A stretch of DNA of 64,000 bases from Eimeria necatrix (taxonomy: Eukaryota; Apicomplexa; Conoidasida; Eucoccidiorida; Eimeriidae): contig NW_013654796.1 of the NCBI RefSeq assembly GCF_000499385.1, positions 62,798 through 126,797 of the forward strand, read 5' to 3'. Positions 1 to 13,700 of the stretch are shown here, piece after piece. The notes beneath the pieces were generated by a model. It saw nothing but the letters and a program-made list of their open reading frames with translations. It was not told the DNA's origin and made no database searches. Positions within the stretch are counted from its first letter, which is position 1. The number at the start of each line of letters is the position of its first letter. The position numbers and the translations under genes are program-made.

Positions 1-950
1 ATCGTAGTCATTTGTATTTCATTGCGACAATTCTTGCTTACAAGTAGGGTTCCACAAGTTTCAAGGTAAATCCTACCTGGAGCAGTTTCTACCTAGTCTG
101 TCCTGGCTTTGTTGCTTGCACTGATGTGACGCATCTTGTTGAGGCATGCGAAGGCACTGAACCCTCCACGAGTTCTCTCCTGCAAGGCGTCATACACATT
201 TTGAAGAGGAATTCACTCCAACAAATTTTGTGCAGCTGAGCCAAACGGCCGTAGTGGAAGCAGCGCAGATCCGAACCTGGCAACTAGTGGCCTGGAGCAG
301 ATGATTAGCTGCCCCTGCTGCTGCTCATAGTACTATTATAGATGCAGTAGCGTGTCGCGTCCGTCTCCTTATTCTTCAGCGGCGAAGTTTATGATGGCAA
401 TAAGGTTAAAAGAACGTGTTTAGGTTTTGCTGGATGAAGCAAGGGACACATTTGGCAAGTTTGGACCAGCAGCCACTCAGCAGAGTAATTTGGAGTTCCT
501 TGTTGGCACAACGCCTGCTTTCGTGCTCTAATTTTTAACATTTTCAGCTGTATAGAAGAGGAAACAATTGGGCGTTACTCATCAATACACAGGAGGTAGG
601 CTGCCCCTCTAGGCAGCTTATCTGTCTGAGAGTCCCAGCTATTGATTCAGTGGCATTTGTGACGGCTACCAACTTCTCAACTTCCTAGCAAACGCAGAGC
701 TATGCAGCGGACGAATACTAACAGCACCTACTACACTCGCTACTTTGTGGTGTATGGAGGGAACGCACAGCTGCAGACGAACAGAATGCGGGCCTGAGCC
801 AACGTGTTTCGTTTCGAGGGAAGGGGTGTAACTTTTCGTGTGTGGTGCGATGTTCAGCAGCCTAGAAACGGCCGAAGCAACGGAGTAAAAAGGCTCAGCG
901 TCTGCTGTCCCAGTGCTAGCAGCTTTGTCTGCTTGGTTGGTGCACTCGCC
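1..950. other. Upstream flank, no gene recognised
   Basis: No reading frame here shows a recognisable domain or a convincing exon. The stretch lies immediately upstream of the E2 enzyme gene and probably holds its promoter and 5' UTR, but no specific element is visible to me. Confidence 0.5.
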
Positions 951-3284
951 ATGGAAGCTGCACACGATTCTAGCCGTGCTGGGGCTGCACAGCACGCTTC
1001 GGCAGCTCAAAGTCTTGCGAGGATTCTGAGGGAACACAGAGATATTCAACGCAATGCATCTCCTCACTGGACAGCTGCTCCTCTTTCAGTGGGTCCGGGC
1101 ACCTTCTGCAGTGGGTAGATTGGTACCCAAAATATTTCCGCTAGCAGAACATCCCACAACAGTGTCCTAGAACTGAGCACAATTTCAAAGTCACAGAAGC
1201 CTACATTACGGGGAGGCATGAAAAGCGTCAGGAACCAGGATCTCACTCTCTTGGGTAGTCGGAGTCCTGCATCGAAACATTTCAAGTTCCGGAGTGTAAG
1301 CGAGTGTGAGATCTGCGCGTGTTCAGCTGGAGGAGCCGAGAGAATGGCACTTCACATTAAGAGGCCCCCCTGACTCGCCGTTCGAGGGGGGTCTGTATCA
1401 CGGGCGCATTGTTTTGCCAAAGAATTATCCCTTTGCACCACCGTCGCTGATGCTTCTCACGAGGAACGGGCGATTTGACGTTAACAAGAAGGCAGGGCAT
1501 TAGCTTATTTTTTAATCATTTGCATGGTGATTTTCGCGGGCCAGAAGTCACTGCGCCTTGGGGTGGCTTACGGGAGGAGCCACACACCTTACGTGCCCAA
1601 TTTTTTTGCGTCTTCGCATCTGTCTTCTGAAGCATTCCCTGCTGCTAAGTTTTTTTTTTTTTGCGTCGGTAACTGTATGGTGCTGCTTTTTTAATTTTTT
1701 GTGCAACAGCTGCTGTTGGCGTTCTCGCCAGTGTGTCGCTTTACTTCACGTGCCGCTATCGCGTTGAGGCACATGTGTCGCTAACTTGTGTCTCTCTGCA
1801 GATCTGTCTTAGTGCAAGCAGCCACCATCCTGAGCTTTGGCAGCCGGCATGGGGCATCCGCACGCTACTTGATGCACTGTGCGCTTTCTTCCCCACTCCG
1901 GCTCAGGGGGCCCTTCATGCGTTAGAGGCCTCAGAGAAGGTACACCATTAGGGATGTTTTTGATCTAGTGGAGCTTTTGCGGCCTCTGTTACTACTGTTG
2001 CAAAGCTGCTGCCACTACCGTCTCTACATGAGATATGCTCACTCGTCCTATCATTAAAGTTGATGGTGGTGCTGTTAACTTGCTTGCCACCACATAAGTA
2101 GAACAGTCCTTTGCTTGTGCTGTGATTGCTATAGACGCTGTTGGCAGCTGTGCTGTTATCCCACACACGTGCTGTCACGGGTGTTTCCACAACGCTTGTT
2201 GCTGTGCATCGAGCTGCACCAGTAGATTGTTGTTTGAGGGCAGCCCTGCATTAAGATGCGTCTCCCAGCGCAAGTTTTGGTCTGCTGAAACTGAAAGGGT
2301 GTGTTTTGATGCTTGCGTTATATTGTTCAGGATCGGAGACAGATGGCATTGGAGAGCGCCTCATGGGTTTGTCCGGTATGCAAAAGACCCAATCGGCAGC
2401 TTGTGGAAGAGGGCTGTGCAGCTCCGACAGATACCTTGCCAGTAAGTTGAGCGCATTTTCGGGATTGTCTGAGAAAGGACAAAGCACTTCGTTACTGTCG
2501 ACAGACATTGTCTCCCTAGTGGTTCTGTCTAGGCAGAGAGAAGGCGAAGATTAGGAGGCACTGACAAACGTGTTCTTCTCCATTACCTTATAGGAGAGGC
2601 ACATTAGAACCCACTTGCTCTGGAAGCTGCGGCTTTTTTGTAGGAGTTGCCTGAGCAGCTCAAGGCCCAGGCGATGCTGGCAAAGAAAGGAGACAGCCAG
2701 AAGCAGGTGACTAGTGCTGTGGAAAGAAAAGAGCCAGCTTCTCAGGTACTGCATGAAATCCTTTGGCGCATGAAGCTTACCCAGGAAGCGCCTGCAGAGG
2801 AGCTTACAATAGCCATAAGTATATTCCGGTGCCCGTTATATATGCATCCGCCCTTCGTGAAACATTGGTATGGAACAAGATAAAGCAGCGTCCAGCTGCT
2901 GCCTGTTTTCATCGTGTACAATTCGTGTTGCAGGTCGGGAATCCTGCTGTGGTTGCCGCTCCAGCGGCTCCAACGCCGAACATCAGCGAGAATAGAAATA
3001 TTGACAGCAACGCAAGCAGCGGCAGCCATAGAAGCAGCACGCCTTCAACTGCACGAGCTGCCCAGGAATCGCCAAGCAGCAGGAGACCTGGTCGTCCTCT
3101 ACAGCGCATACCCTTTTTGAGCCATTTATTTGACTTGCCATCGAACAGAACGGAATTTCTAATTGCGTGGGCTGACCTGATGCTCTTGCTGCTGCTGTTG
3201 GCGTCACTATTGCTATTGGGGGACCTACTGCTGCAGCCTCCGCGATTGTCTCTACTGCATCCGTCGCCAACTCTCAGCAGCTGA
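951..3284 (+). CDS. UBC6: Tail-anchored ubiquitin-conjugating enzyme E2 (UBC6/UBE2J type)
   Basis: E2 enzyme expected to pass ubiquitin to substrates at the ER membrane (ERAD). My model has five exons: 951-1088, 1327-1491, 1802-1939, 2644-2745 and 2934-3284, all phase 0, giving 297 residues. The UBC fold is clear: EWHFTLRGPPDSPFEGG, then the NGRF segment that replaces HPN in this subfamily, then ICLS with catalytic Cys103, then HPELWQPAWGIRTLL. The C-terminus is a Ser/Pro-rich linker followed by a Leu-rich membrane segment at about residues 257-281 and a short lumenal tail. This is the UBC6 layout of a tail-anchored protein. Exon 2 must end at a GC donor (AAG|GCAGGG) to keep the NGRF-to-ICLS spacing. 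The family call is firm. The last intron (2746-2933) is less certain because the frame stays open through it. Confidence 0.88.
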
Positions 3285-4811
3285 GCCTCTGCGACATCAT
3301 CACGAGCGGCCACTACCAGCTAATGCAGTAGCCGCGTTAGCCACGCAGCATCAAGTGTGACGATTGACCTAATTTACTCTGGAAGGATGACCATAGCAGG
3401 TTTAAGGTGTACGTGTGCGCGTTTATGTGTCATTGGCTGACTGTGGGGGAGTTATGCCCGCTTTTATAGGCGTTGCAGAGGTCGGGAGCTTTTGTTGTTT
3501 TTCTCGGCTACTCTTTCATTCTTTCAATTTTTGATGGTGGCTCCCTGCAAGTTCGCTGTGGAGCCAACTCGGAGCACGGCAGGCGGGCCGCGGCTGTTTT
3601 GAGGAAGACAGGTGGAAATCATCTGGCGCATAAAAGCATATTTTCAGTTAGAAGTGCCTTTTGTCCAGAGTGTGGAATTGGGCCTAGAGTTTTCTGAGAG
3701 CGTGGTACTCGTTTTTAGCCCTGAATGTACGACTGGCTAACAATAGTGGTGGCATCATGTTCAAACGAAAACAAAGGGGTGGCAGAACCCTTTCTGCATC
3801 AGCGGAACGATAGTTCAACAAAAGCAGTAGTCGGCTGTCGCCTTGTATTCAGGGTAAAGAAGTGGACGGTAAAGAGGTCAGGATGCAGCGCGTCATCGTA
3901 GCGAGCAATGGCAGTCAGCTCCGTAGATAGCTGCTGAGTGAAGGGTTTCCCTTGACCGGGACATAGGCGGCGGCGAACTGGGGATAATTGCCCCTGGCCT
4001 GATTGGATTACGCACATGAGCGTTGTGCGACGAGCTGGCATATCGCGCTTAGCTGACGTTGCTCATACACAGGGAGCAGTCAACCCTAAGGCGTATTAAG
4101 TCGGCAGTTTGAACCGCCTATTTAGACTTAAGTTGGCCACCTAGCAACGAAGCCTCCAAAATAACCGTGCTTATTTTGAGTGGGGAGCTGTGGAGATCGC
4201 TCTGGACGGGCTGGTTCCTGTGGCGCCGCTCAGGTTTGGGCCAGCTCTCTCATGGCGAGGATTGTGTATAGTAGTCCAGTAGCAAGCTGTGACGTTAGGC
4301 ATGGACTAACCATGACAGTCCTGATTAGATAGCTCGTAGTTCTCTAGATTACTGCCCTTGCGATGCTGAAGCTCCTACACAGTTGCAGTCCCATTGTGGT
4401 TTCTATTTAAGGACAAAGCTGGCATTTCTGAAAGGACATCTGCAGTTTTACACTTAATTGTCATTCAAAAATTGAGAACTTTGAACTTAGATTTTCAAGC
4501 GCATGAAATCGCCGTTTTGTTCAGCCAACATGCAGAAAATTGTCATCCAGCCCGAACAAAAGCCCCGCCGAATTGTTCCTCCCAGTCAACTTTGAATGGT
4601 ACATTGGGGAGTCTATAGTGCAACAGTTTCTCTTAAATAACGACAGTGAGCAAGGTAATTCCGAATGTTTTTGAACTTCAGTTAGAATTGCTCACATAGA
4701 TCCAGCACTGGGGTCTCTCGCAGTCAGCAGCTCGGTCTCATTGCCGGGCCCCAAAACTCGAAATTGTTTGAGGACTCCAGACAGCCGTAACTCTTAGAAG
4801 GACTGGACGAA
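3285..4811. other. Intergenic, E2 to BUB3
   Basis: About 1.5 kb between two genes on the same strand. Only short open frames without recognisable domains occur. It should contain the E2 3' UTR and the BUB3 promoter, but no defined site is visible. Confidence 0.5.
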
Positions 4812-7800
4812 ATGCTTGCGGAGCTGCGGCCAGAGCCGCGCGACACTATTTCTTCCATCTGTTTCTCACCAAACCACGCAAAGAATGTGCTCGCGGCGTC
4901 ATCTTGGGACAACGTGAGGTTCAAAGCCTAGTCCACGCTGCTTCACAGCGCTTTGATACAATATCAGGGATGGTGATCTGCATAACATGAACGCGTCGGC
5001 GAGACTTGAAGGAGCTCGAACACTTGTCCCGCACCGCCGCTCCAGCCGTGCTCTCCCACGTATCTTTGCTCGAGATGACGTGGTGTCTCATACTATCTTC
5101 CCACTAAAAATGCTTGTGTTTGCTACCGCTTGCGTGCAGATGCTGCGAGTGTACGATGTGGACAATTCTGACCTTATATCTCAACACGAGTTCCAGGCCG
5201 CACCGCTAGATTGCTGCTTCCTCTCAGATTTCAATCGTGTTGCAGCAGGGGGATTGACAGGAGGCGTACACGTCTTTGATGTTCACGGAGCAAAAATATC
5301 TCAAGTTGGCCGGCACGACGCCGCAGTTCGCTGTGTACGGTTTCACAGACCAACGAGTGAGTAGCCCTTGCTCGTAAACTCGCTTCCAATTGTGAACCCC
5401 CCGCCTAAATAGATCCGGCCCCACTTCTTCAAAAAAACGTTTGTTTGATTTGTCTTTTCCATATGTTTCTCGCAGATCTGATCTACTCTGGTGGGTGGGA
5501 CAACACTGTTAGGGCGTGGGATTTACGCTCTCCGCGCGAAGTTGGCATGGCAGCACTCCACGGCAAAGTCTACGCCATGGATTTGAACGACGATAAACTT
5601 GTTGTTTGTGATTCCAAGAAACGGGTGAGATGAACGATGCCACCATGGAACGCTTCAAGTGCCTGAGGGAGCTGTACTCGTGCAATTTCTGCATATTGCT
5701 GATTGCCTCTATTGCCACAGAACAGTATTATATATCCTTTGCTTAATTTCCCGGAAGCTGAAAATCATTCTTGTGTTTAGTTGACTTTTTCAGTTGTACT
5801 TCCCATCATGAGGAGGCCCTTAGTTACAGGATGAATCTTTTACAAGGAAAGCATGCTCACATTGTTCCCTTGTAAGTGGGCGCATGTTGTGTTTGATGTC
5901 TGCAGACCTACATCTATGATATTCGCAACGGTGCGAATTTGGTCAACGCGGAGTATCGGGAGTGAGTTTGTTTAGAAGAACGGTGGCATCACCTTCGCAT
6001 TGAACAAATAATTGTGTGTGCGGCATATGCTGACTGATTCAGCTGAGTGGCTTGTTGAAGATGCAGGCCACGTAGGCAGGTGCAGCAGCACTTAATGGGT
6101 TTTTACCCATGGGTTTGGAAAGCTGTCCTGAAATTACGTTCTTATAGATGGGCTTATCCACACGTGCCACCAGCAGAGACGATGATTCGTAGCTTACTTG
6201 CACAGCTCAACCTGTACATTGAAACGGCCCCTGTCTTTGAGAGCTTGTCTAATATATTTCGCAGTCAAATTTTGAAGTACCAAATAAGGGTAGTGCGGTG
6301 TTTCCCCAACGGCCAGGGGTTTGCTGCCTCATCAATTGAAGGCCGCGTTTCTTGGGAGTACTTCGACCCTGTAAGGAACTTACACGCCACACAGAGATGT
6401 TACACACCGTGGTGTATGCATCCACCTCCGTAAGAGTAGCTTCTTTCAGCTCGGACTTTGCATCTTTTGACGAATGTTCTGCCACGACTTCGACAGATTT
6501 ATTCTTGTCCTTCGTTTCATTTTTTGTGCTTTTCTCTGTTGTCACTCGAAGAATTGCAACAGAACACTTCGTTGGTTAGAAGTTTTAATTTCATTCGTGT
6601 CCACCAGACTTGATTACATGAAAATTTTACATTGTTTCTTGCATGAAGTTCCCGTGCAAACTAGCGTATTGCTGTTCTCCATCTGACGCGTGCCACTTGC
6701 TTTTCAGAACCCTGAGGTGCAGTCTCGGAAGTATGCCTTCAAGTGCCACAGAATCAAAGGTAAGGCTTCTAAGCAAGATATTCAGAGGCGGTGGCTGGAA
6801 ACACCAGCAGAGGAACTGTGCGTGTTTGCGATGAAACGTGGTCCTGCAGGCTTTGCATTGCTGTGTTCGGACTTTATGAGCTGATGGATGTTTCGCACAA
6901 CGAACGTTGCATGCTTTCTGATTGCAAGATAATGTGTTTGTTTCCGATGGAATGTGACCCTGTAGCTTTAGCACATTTGTGTCAAAACTTCATAAGCTGG
7001 AAAGCGTTTTGCTTAAAGAACAACAATGCAGCTCTCCCAATTAGTCCCGCTTCCCTTACAATGAGACGCTTCAGCGTCTTTCCGCATCCCTGCAAGTGTG
7101 CGTTCTGCTTCTGCCTACTTTGGCAGCTAGCGGAAAATAGCGTATTGCGAGTGGCCATTGTGTATTGTGCAGAAGCAGACGGCTCGGAAACAGCCTGTCC
7201 CGTAAACGCGATCGTCTTCCACCCACGGTGAGAGCCACGCATTCCAGGTTCAATAGCTGGAGCGCTGCGAGCCGGAGCTTACGTGCAAATTTGAATTCTC
7301 TGTGGGAGCAATGCTGTTGATGAGAACGTGCTATAAGTGCTATTAGAGCTTCTGTTGTGTTGCCAGGAGGATGGCTGTGGGTGCACTTGTGCTAGGCACA
7401 TGCTGCGAAGGACAGTAATGCCTCATCCTCAGCACACCAGCCCCACGGTTGCATAGTTGCATGGTGAATGGCTCTTCACACTTATTCGGGAGTTTAATTC
7501 TTTTTTTCGGTGGCTTTGCGCATTTCAGCTATGGAACTTTTGCCACAGGAGGTTCAGATGGCGGCGTGTCAATATGGGATGGGTTGAGCAAAAAGAGGCT
7601 GTGCAGGGTTCCCCCGCTGCCTACAAGGTAAGTTGTGCCCGTTTAGGCGTAGGAGTACACCAGGACTATAAACCAGATGTTTGCATTCAACATCTTCACG
7701 GCGTAAGTTCCTTTTCATGTTGCCGGCTGTCACGGTTGCTCTGCAGCGTTTCGAGTTTGGCTTTTAATTCCAGCGGCACTCTTCTCGCAATGGCGGTCTC

Positions 7801-7894
7801 GTACATGTTTGAACGGGGCCCTCAGCCGGGGCAGCCGAAGCCGCAGATAATCGTGCGCGCCGTAAGGGAAGAAGATGTGCGCCCCAAGTCCTGA
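4812..7894 (+). CDS. BUB3: Spindle checkpoint WD40 protein BUB3
   Basis: Seven-bladed WD40 propeller that binds BUB1/BUBR1-type partners at kinetochores. Nine exons are phase-consistent: 4812-4913, 5140-5356, 5476-5624, 5906-5961, 6265-6370, 6708-6759, 7173-7227, 7529-7627 and 7747-7894. The product is 327 residues, the usual BUB3 length. An in-frame TAA lies just upstream of the first ATG. Diagnostic segments in order are: SSICFSP and SSWDN at the N-terminus; [27 protein letters not shown]; the blade with [54 protein letters not shown]; and the C-terminal [19 protein letters not shown] followed by RPKS. SSIEGRV plus YAFKCHR separates BUB3 from its relative RAE1. The gene appears intact. Confidence 0.94.
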
Positions 7895-10727
7895 GGTCTG
7901 CGATCTGAGAAGTAGAGCCAACAGTGGCCAAGTATAATTGTTTGCAACTTCCAAAACTGGCCGGAAGCTGCGTCACTGAATGTGGAGGCTTCGGCTTTAA
8001 AACGAACAAGACACGCCAGGGCTGACACCGTCAGTCCGTCGAAGGACTGATGCCGCCAGCCGCGGCAACATCTTGCCCGTTCGAACGTGGGACGTTTTGT
8101 GGTTGTGGGACAACTTAAAATCGGGGCCCCTTTTTTGTAGCGTAGACCTGCTGTTAGAAGTGCTGTGCGTCCTGCTGAATGACTGCTTTAAATTGTGTGA
8201 AGTGAGGCCCGCACATAGTGTAATATGCGTTGATTATTTCATTCGGCCCTCTAGGGTAGAGTCATTTATGAAAAGCACGCTTGGCTAATATGGCTTGCCA
8301 GTCTCTCTGACTGTGTATGCGTTCATAATTGGCTATCCGGACGCGCGTTGGTTCTCATGCACCAGGGCAGTTTGGATTGGTGCTTAAAACTATCCAGTCA
8401 CAACTGTGGTGAAGAGCGCATGGTTTGGCACTTTTCCATATTCAGTAAGATTGGCTGTCTGAAATTTGCCGTTTGATCACGCGTTTTTCATCAACGGTTT
8501 TGCAGCAACCATGTCAAACAGGATTTGGTATCGCAGCTCCATACTAGTGGCCTTTCTAGAAGTTAGGCCTGATCGGCGTCTTCTTTGAATGGGATCCTGT
8601 ACAGTACAGCAGTTCACTTTGGCACGCGCAGTTGCTCTGTATTTTAGCAGCAAACTGGTGAGCGTTTTAAAATTAGTGCGCTGGACAGTCTAAACTATCG
8701 ATTATCGCGTTGAAATTGCCGGAGTGGCCGTTCAGGGGAACAGCTCGTTGCGGATTACCAGTAATGCGGTTTTGCGATGGGTTACTGTAAAGAACAAGCC
8801 CTTCACGAAAAGATTGGAGCGGCAAATTAACTTCACGGCGTAGACGAGTACGTAGTGGAGTGTTTGCGCTTCTCTATAGTTTAGAGCAGCAAAGCAAAGC
8901 TGTTCGACTGGGCTCATGAAAAAATAGCTTCCTCTGCGCTGCAGAAGAAAGCTGTGCAATTAGGTTCATCAAGAAAGAGCAAAGAGATAAGACATGAGGG
9001 AGAGGCACACAAGGTGGAAGCATTGCAAGGCATATTCTTCCGTTGTGCAGGCGTCGCCACGTTTAGGAGCAATTCTGGCGACCCTTTTGAGTTGTCGCTG
9101 GCAAGCTGTGTTCTGTGTATTACGGACACGGTAGCATACATTGTTTTTGAGTTTGCAGTTGCATTAATTGCGTGATTTAAGGTAGGGAACACTACGGACA
9201 CAGTTCATAGCATCAGCGTGCCGACGGACACTGTGCGCCCTTAAGCTGGACAGGCAGCTGCCTCCAGGAGACGAAAGCAAGGGGAGAAGACTTTCAGTTG
9301 CTGAATTTTTCACGGATGGTGAAGAAAGCTCTTCACCGAAGAAAGCTCTTCACCATCCGTGGAAAATTCAGCAACTGAAAGTCTTCTCCCCTTGCTTTCG
9401 TCTCCAGGAGGCAGTTGCCTGTCCAGCTTAAGGGCGCACTGTGTCACAGTTAATGCAGGAATGACGCCAGGCAGGCAGTATCCTGCATCGACGACCACGT
9501 TAACAGCAAAGCCATGAAGTCGAGATGAGTTCAAGATGCACCATAGTATGAATGAGGCTGCAACGAGTCGGGGAAGTTAACCAAGAAAATGTACAGCGTG
9601 AATGCAACGCCGCTGCGTGCATTTGTCAGGGAATAATGGCAACGCATGCCGAGAGCCTGCCGAGTTCTTAAGCTTAAGTCAGGATGCCTACTAAACCTAC
9701 AGGTTGTTGGCCGACTAGATCTACAGGCTCTTAGCCTAAAGGAGCAGTTCTCCAGTTTGAAGATTTTGGTTCTGGTACCAACGTCCTACAAAAGTTTAAC
9801 TGGTGAGGCTAGCAGAAACAGAAATGATTACAGGACATCTCAGGAGGAAAATATTGTCAACAGTTGCTCTCAACTGCACAAGCTTACACGCAGCATTTGG
9901 TCAACAGGGGACATTGCCTTAAGATGCCAATGTATATTCAATCTGCTGAGAAAGCGGAAATACGCTGAGTAAACACAAACGGGAACTAACAGGAGACACA
10001 GAAAGGCTAATCCACTGTACTCAAGTGGCACAGTGGCAGGGACGCTATGGCTTTCCCGCGTACCGACCCAAGCAGCTCACCAAACAACGTCCCAAGTTAC
10101 AGACTGTGCACAGCTTAAAACTCAAGCGTTCGCCATGCCATTCAATGAACGAAGGGAGAACAGCCGGAGCCTCTCGTTGCCTGCTCTCTAGACAACGCCG
10201 GTATGCCTCGTCGCCCCAGTCTTTGTGTTGGGCCGTAGCATAGCTCAGGCAGCCACTAATTTTTTAAAGACCGTGAGCTCTAGTTGCAGTGACCTAGCTT
10301 GAAGGCCTTCTCCGTTGGCACCAGTACGGAAGAGCACATTCAACTAGACGAATTTTGGCTCTTTTCGCCACAGTATGTGCTCGAGACTGACTTAGCGCCT
10401 CCTGTTAGGGCCATTACGCTCGCGGGGGGCGCCAGGTCAGTCTCGAACCGATATTATGATGGCCCTCCAGTGCCGCAAATACCGTGAATCACCACTGGCC
10501 TCAAATGTCCCATGTATAAATATTTCCGCAAAGCATTTTATCTTCTGGTCAAGATCTCTTCTCTGGAGTCAGAGAAACGGGATATCCCAACTGCCAAAGC
10601 TCGTCCTTTCAAAGAGTGCTTGCAGCTGTCTTCAAACATCAAGACATCGGTGCTGTCGTCTCTGCGCTATACTGGATGAAGCTGCAACAGCGCTGTCGGC
10701 AGAAGGTTGGCCTACCTCCTGTCTTAT
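7895..10727. other. Convergent intergenic region
   Basis: About 2.8 kb between the 3' ends of BUB3 (+) and the RCC1 gene (-). I see no gene in it. Its one striking element is the large inverted repeat listed separately. The right-hand part could hold a further 3' exon of the RCC1 gene, since a possible donor overlaps that gene's stop codon. Confidence 0.45.
9233..9439. repeat. Inverted repeat with 92-bp arms
   Basis: The left arm (9233-9324) and right arm (9348-9439) are reverse complements with about three mismatches. The centre carries a tandem copy of GAAGAAAGCTCTTCACC. A transcript would fold into a long hairpin. It could be a small palindromic mobile element, a local inverted duplication or an assembly artefact. 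No transposase or target-site duplication is evident. Confidence 0.85.
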
Positions 10728-13700
10728 CTACCTAACAAAGCATGGCGACAGTGAATCTGTGGTCATCAGGAGGCAGCCGCAGGGCCCAGCAACAATGTCA
10801 CGTATCCGGACCCTTCCCGTGTCATCTTCACGCTCTGATTCCTGGGTAGGCAAGGCTGCATTGATCAGCTGTGGTATATGGTCATACGCTGGGCTGACAC
10901 CAAGGGGCAGCATCGAAGCCCCTGGTCCCCAAAAGAATGCCTCTCCTTTTCCTGCCCGCACAAGGGTCCAAAGTGCACTTCTACTGCAATGCGAACTGTA
11001 AGAATACATCAAGAGAGCAGCAGCAGGTACGCGCAGCGTATTTTGATATAAGCCTAGCGCCCCACGACGAAGAGCCTGTAACGCTTGACCGCCGCTTGCT
11101 ATTGTGCGTTGCTTTATTTGTAAAACCACGGCGAACACGCAAAGGGTCCATCTTTTGCTCACCTGTAAGGGCAACAGAGAAAGCGGTTGAGCTTGAAAAG
11201 CCCCCAGCAGCAACTTTCATCACGCAGTCTTTGAAAATGCTCTGACCCCCACACGGAAAGAGCGCAACGTAGCAGAGAAACATTACAGGGACTCAAAAGA
11301 CGTTACATACTGGTACCTCTGACTTTGCTTTCAACGTGTTTATGCAAGAGATTGAAAGACCATAAATAACAGCTCTGCAGTTCAGCATGTTACTGATAGC
11401 TCTGCCAACTATCAGTAACATGGAGCCATGGCCCAGAACACTTGAAAGCTCTCCCAACCCTCTTGATCGACTGCACTGTAATTGATTGACTTCACTATAC
11501 TTACCTCTGGGTAACTCCAGTGCAAGTCAACAGGGTGAGGGGACTCCGCACTACGACCTCCCCACTCGTATACCATCCCGCTTTCTAAAGTAACTCACAA
11601 TGAATTCAATGTTATGCACACAGTACGCATTTGATACTTCATAGCATCTTCTCGTCCGCTACAGAAGGGTCTTCGGTGCAGAAGCTTACTCGCAAGAGCA
11701 ACGGTATGGTTAGGGCCTAAAGCACAGCTACCTAGCGGCACATCTGAGCGCGTAAAGAAATCCACTAACAGCGGGTAGTTAGACTCCCCGCCAGACGCCA
11801 TCACCTGCAGCACACAGAAGGAAGGAAAGGAGAGCAAACGTGCAATATGGTCGCTCTTCTGAAGCCTCTCCAGCGGCGCACGGATGCTGTTTCACGTTCC
11901 ATGCATACTGGGCCTCAAAGGCGAGTACAGAGACAAAGACATACTGACTTCTCCTTGCTAAGCTGTAGACAGTCGTTTCGTCCCCACATCCAGAGAACTC
12001 CCTCAGGGGTCAACAAACCGCAGTGGTCAGCACCACACATCACCTTTGGGAGCCCCAAGTGGCCAGTCACCGAGTAACCCCGACAGCGTGTAGTGTTTTT
12101 GCAAGTAGAGTCCTCCGGTGCTTCCTGAAAAGCATCGAAAGGCCTCATCGGGAGGTGAGACAGGTTGACTCCCTCCTGATCGAAACGTTCCCTGAGCGCT
12201 TCAAGTTCCTTCAGCTGCCCCTCTTCCATGAGACGCTGGGCCTCAAGAAGCTTTGGGGAGAGTAGCCCCCTAAAGAACTCCAGTTCCCGAAAGACTCTGC
12301 TGCTGATGAGCATTCCACTGCCATTTACTCCGTAGTCTGCCGCCCCGGAACTAAACACTCGGCCTGAACCTGAATATCGCAGCAGTAATTTACGACAGCT
12401 GACCTACAACAGAGGCAGTTGCTTGCCTTCTTGATGCAAACTCTGCTCGAACCTCTCAGTGGCTATGTCAACAAAATAGAGTAAGTTTCATACAGACTCA
12501 AAAGACGGACTGTACAGCAAAACACCAGGTAAGCAAAGGCGCTTACTTGTGGCTACGCATGTGCTTGTAGCCCCACACGCCACATCCACCACAAACTCTC
12601 CAGCCCTAACAAACTGAGCGGCACAGGGAAAGCAAGATACAGGCAAAACTGCTCCTACCAGGGCCGCTGACGAGCCTAGCAGATGCATTTTCTCTACACG
12701 GACAGCAATAGTTGAAAAAGCTCTCAAGGCATTACAGCAACGAACCTGGCCTACTGGTGTTGGCCGAGACCGGTTCTTTCTATCTCCTTGCCCTAATGGA
12801 CTCCCAGCACCCCACGTGCCACCCTTTCCCCATGTGTATAAGATCCCGTGTGACGATAATGCAGCAAAATGGTGCTTCCCGGCAGCCACTTTGACAAATC
12901 GGACATGTGTGTCTGTCTCGAAATGCATGGGGAAGCCATCAGCTGCCGCATTTGTCAGCGCCAAATTAATGCCCAGTTCCTCGCCCATACTACAATGCCG
13001 ATTAAAGTCGTTAACCGAAATGCCTCCCGCTTCTACGGGCTCTGGTGTAATATCACGTAGCGCCAAGGGCTCTGGCCGATCCTCTTGAACCCTTGCTAAA
13101 CTCAGTGGGGCCCCGAAGAGGCTGCCATCCGACAGCGCCAGCACATCTGCGGTCCCAAGGGCCAAACTCACTGTCCCTGGGCGGCAAGGTAGCACTACCT
13201 CCTGCAATGAGCCGCCCGTTCCATGTGCACCTCCCTTAAATAGTCTCGTCCAAATTGTAGGGCTTTCTGGGAACCTTGCAAGCCACAGGCGTGATGATGA
13301 AGTGTGGGTGGTGGTGAACCAACGAGGGTGACGGCCCAGCTTTTCAGAGAGACGATCAGATTTGTTGACCAAAAGTATATTTGGTCCACTCCAACATGCT
13401 GATGGCCTGTTGCATACTGATGAGTTTGCAGGAGAGCCCTTGGGAAGCTCCTGGAAAACACGTCTGAGGCAACGCTGGTGCGGCGCCGTATCGTATGATT
13501 TTCTCTGCCAGTTGTGACTAAGTAGGTATTTTGACTTCGAAGATATGCTGGAAAAAGCTAGATGAGAAGGAAGCTCGTGAGCGGTCGAACAAAGCCTCAG
13601 TGAGCCTCGTTCGCTGACTCTGCCAAAACGGCTTAGAGCAGTGTGCACGGATGATCTCACAGGCCGTACGCAGCTAGCTCCCCAGAGACGGCGCTCCAAA

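Noticed and set aside
10456..11001. 181-codon plus-strand frame
   Set aside because: It overlaps the last exon of the RCC1 gene on the opposite strand, and the minus-strand translation has the domain motif.
11386..11422. Small-RNA hairpin gene
   Set aside because: The stem is only 14 bp in an intron, with no other supporting signal; kept as a repeat only.
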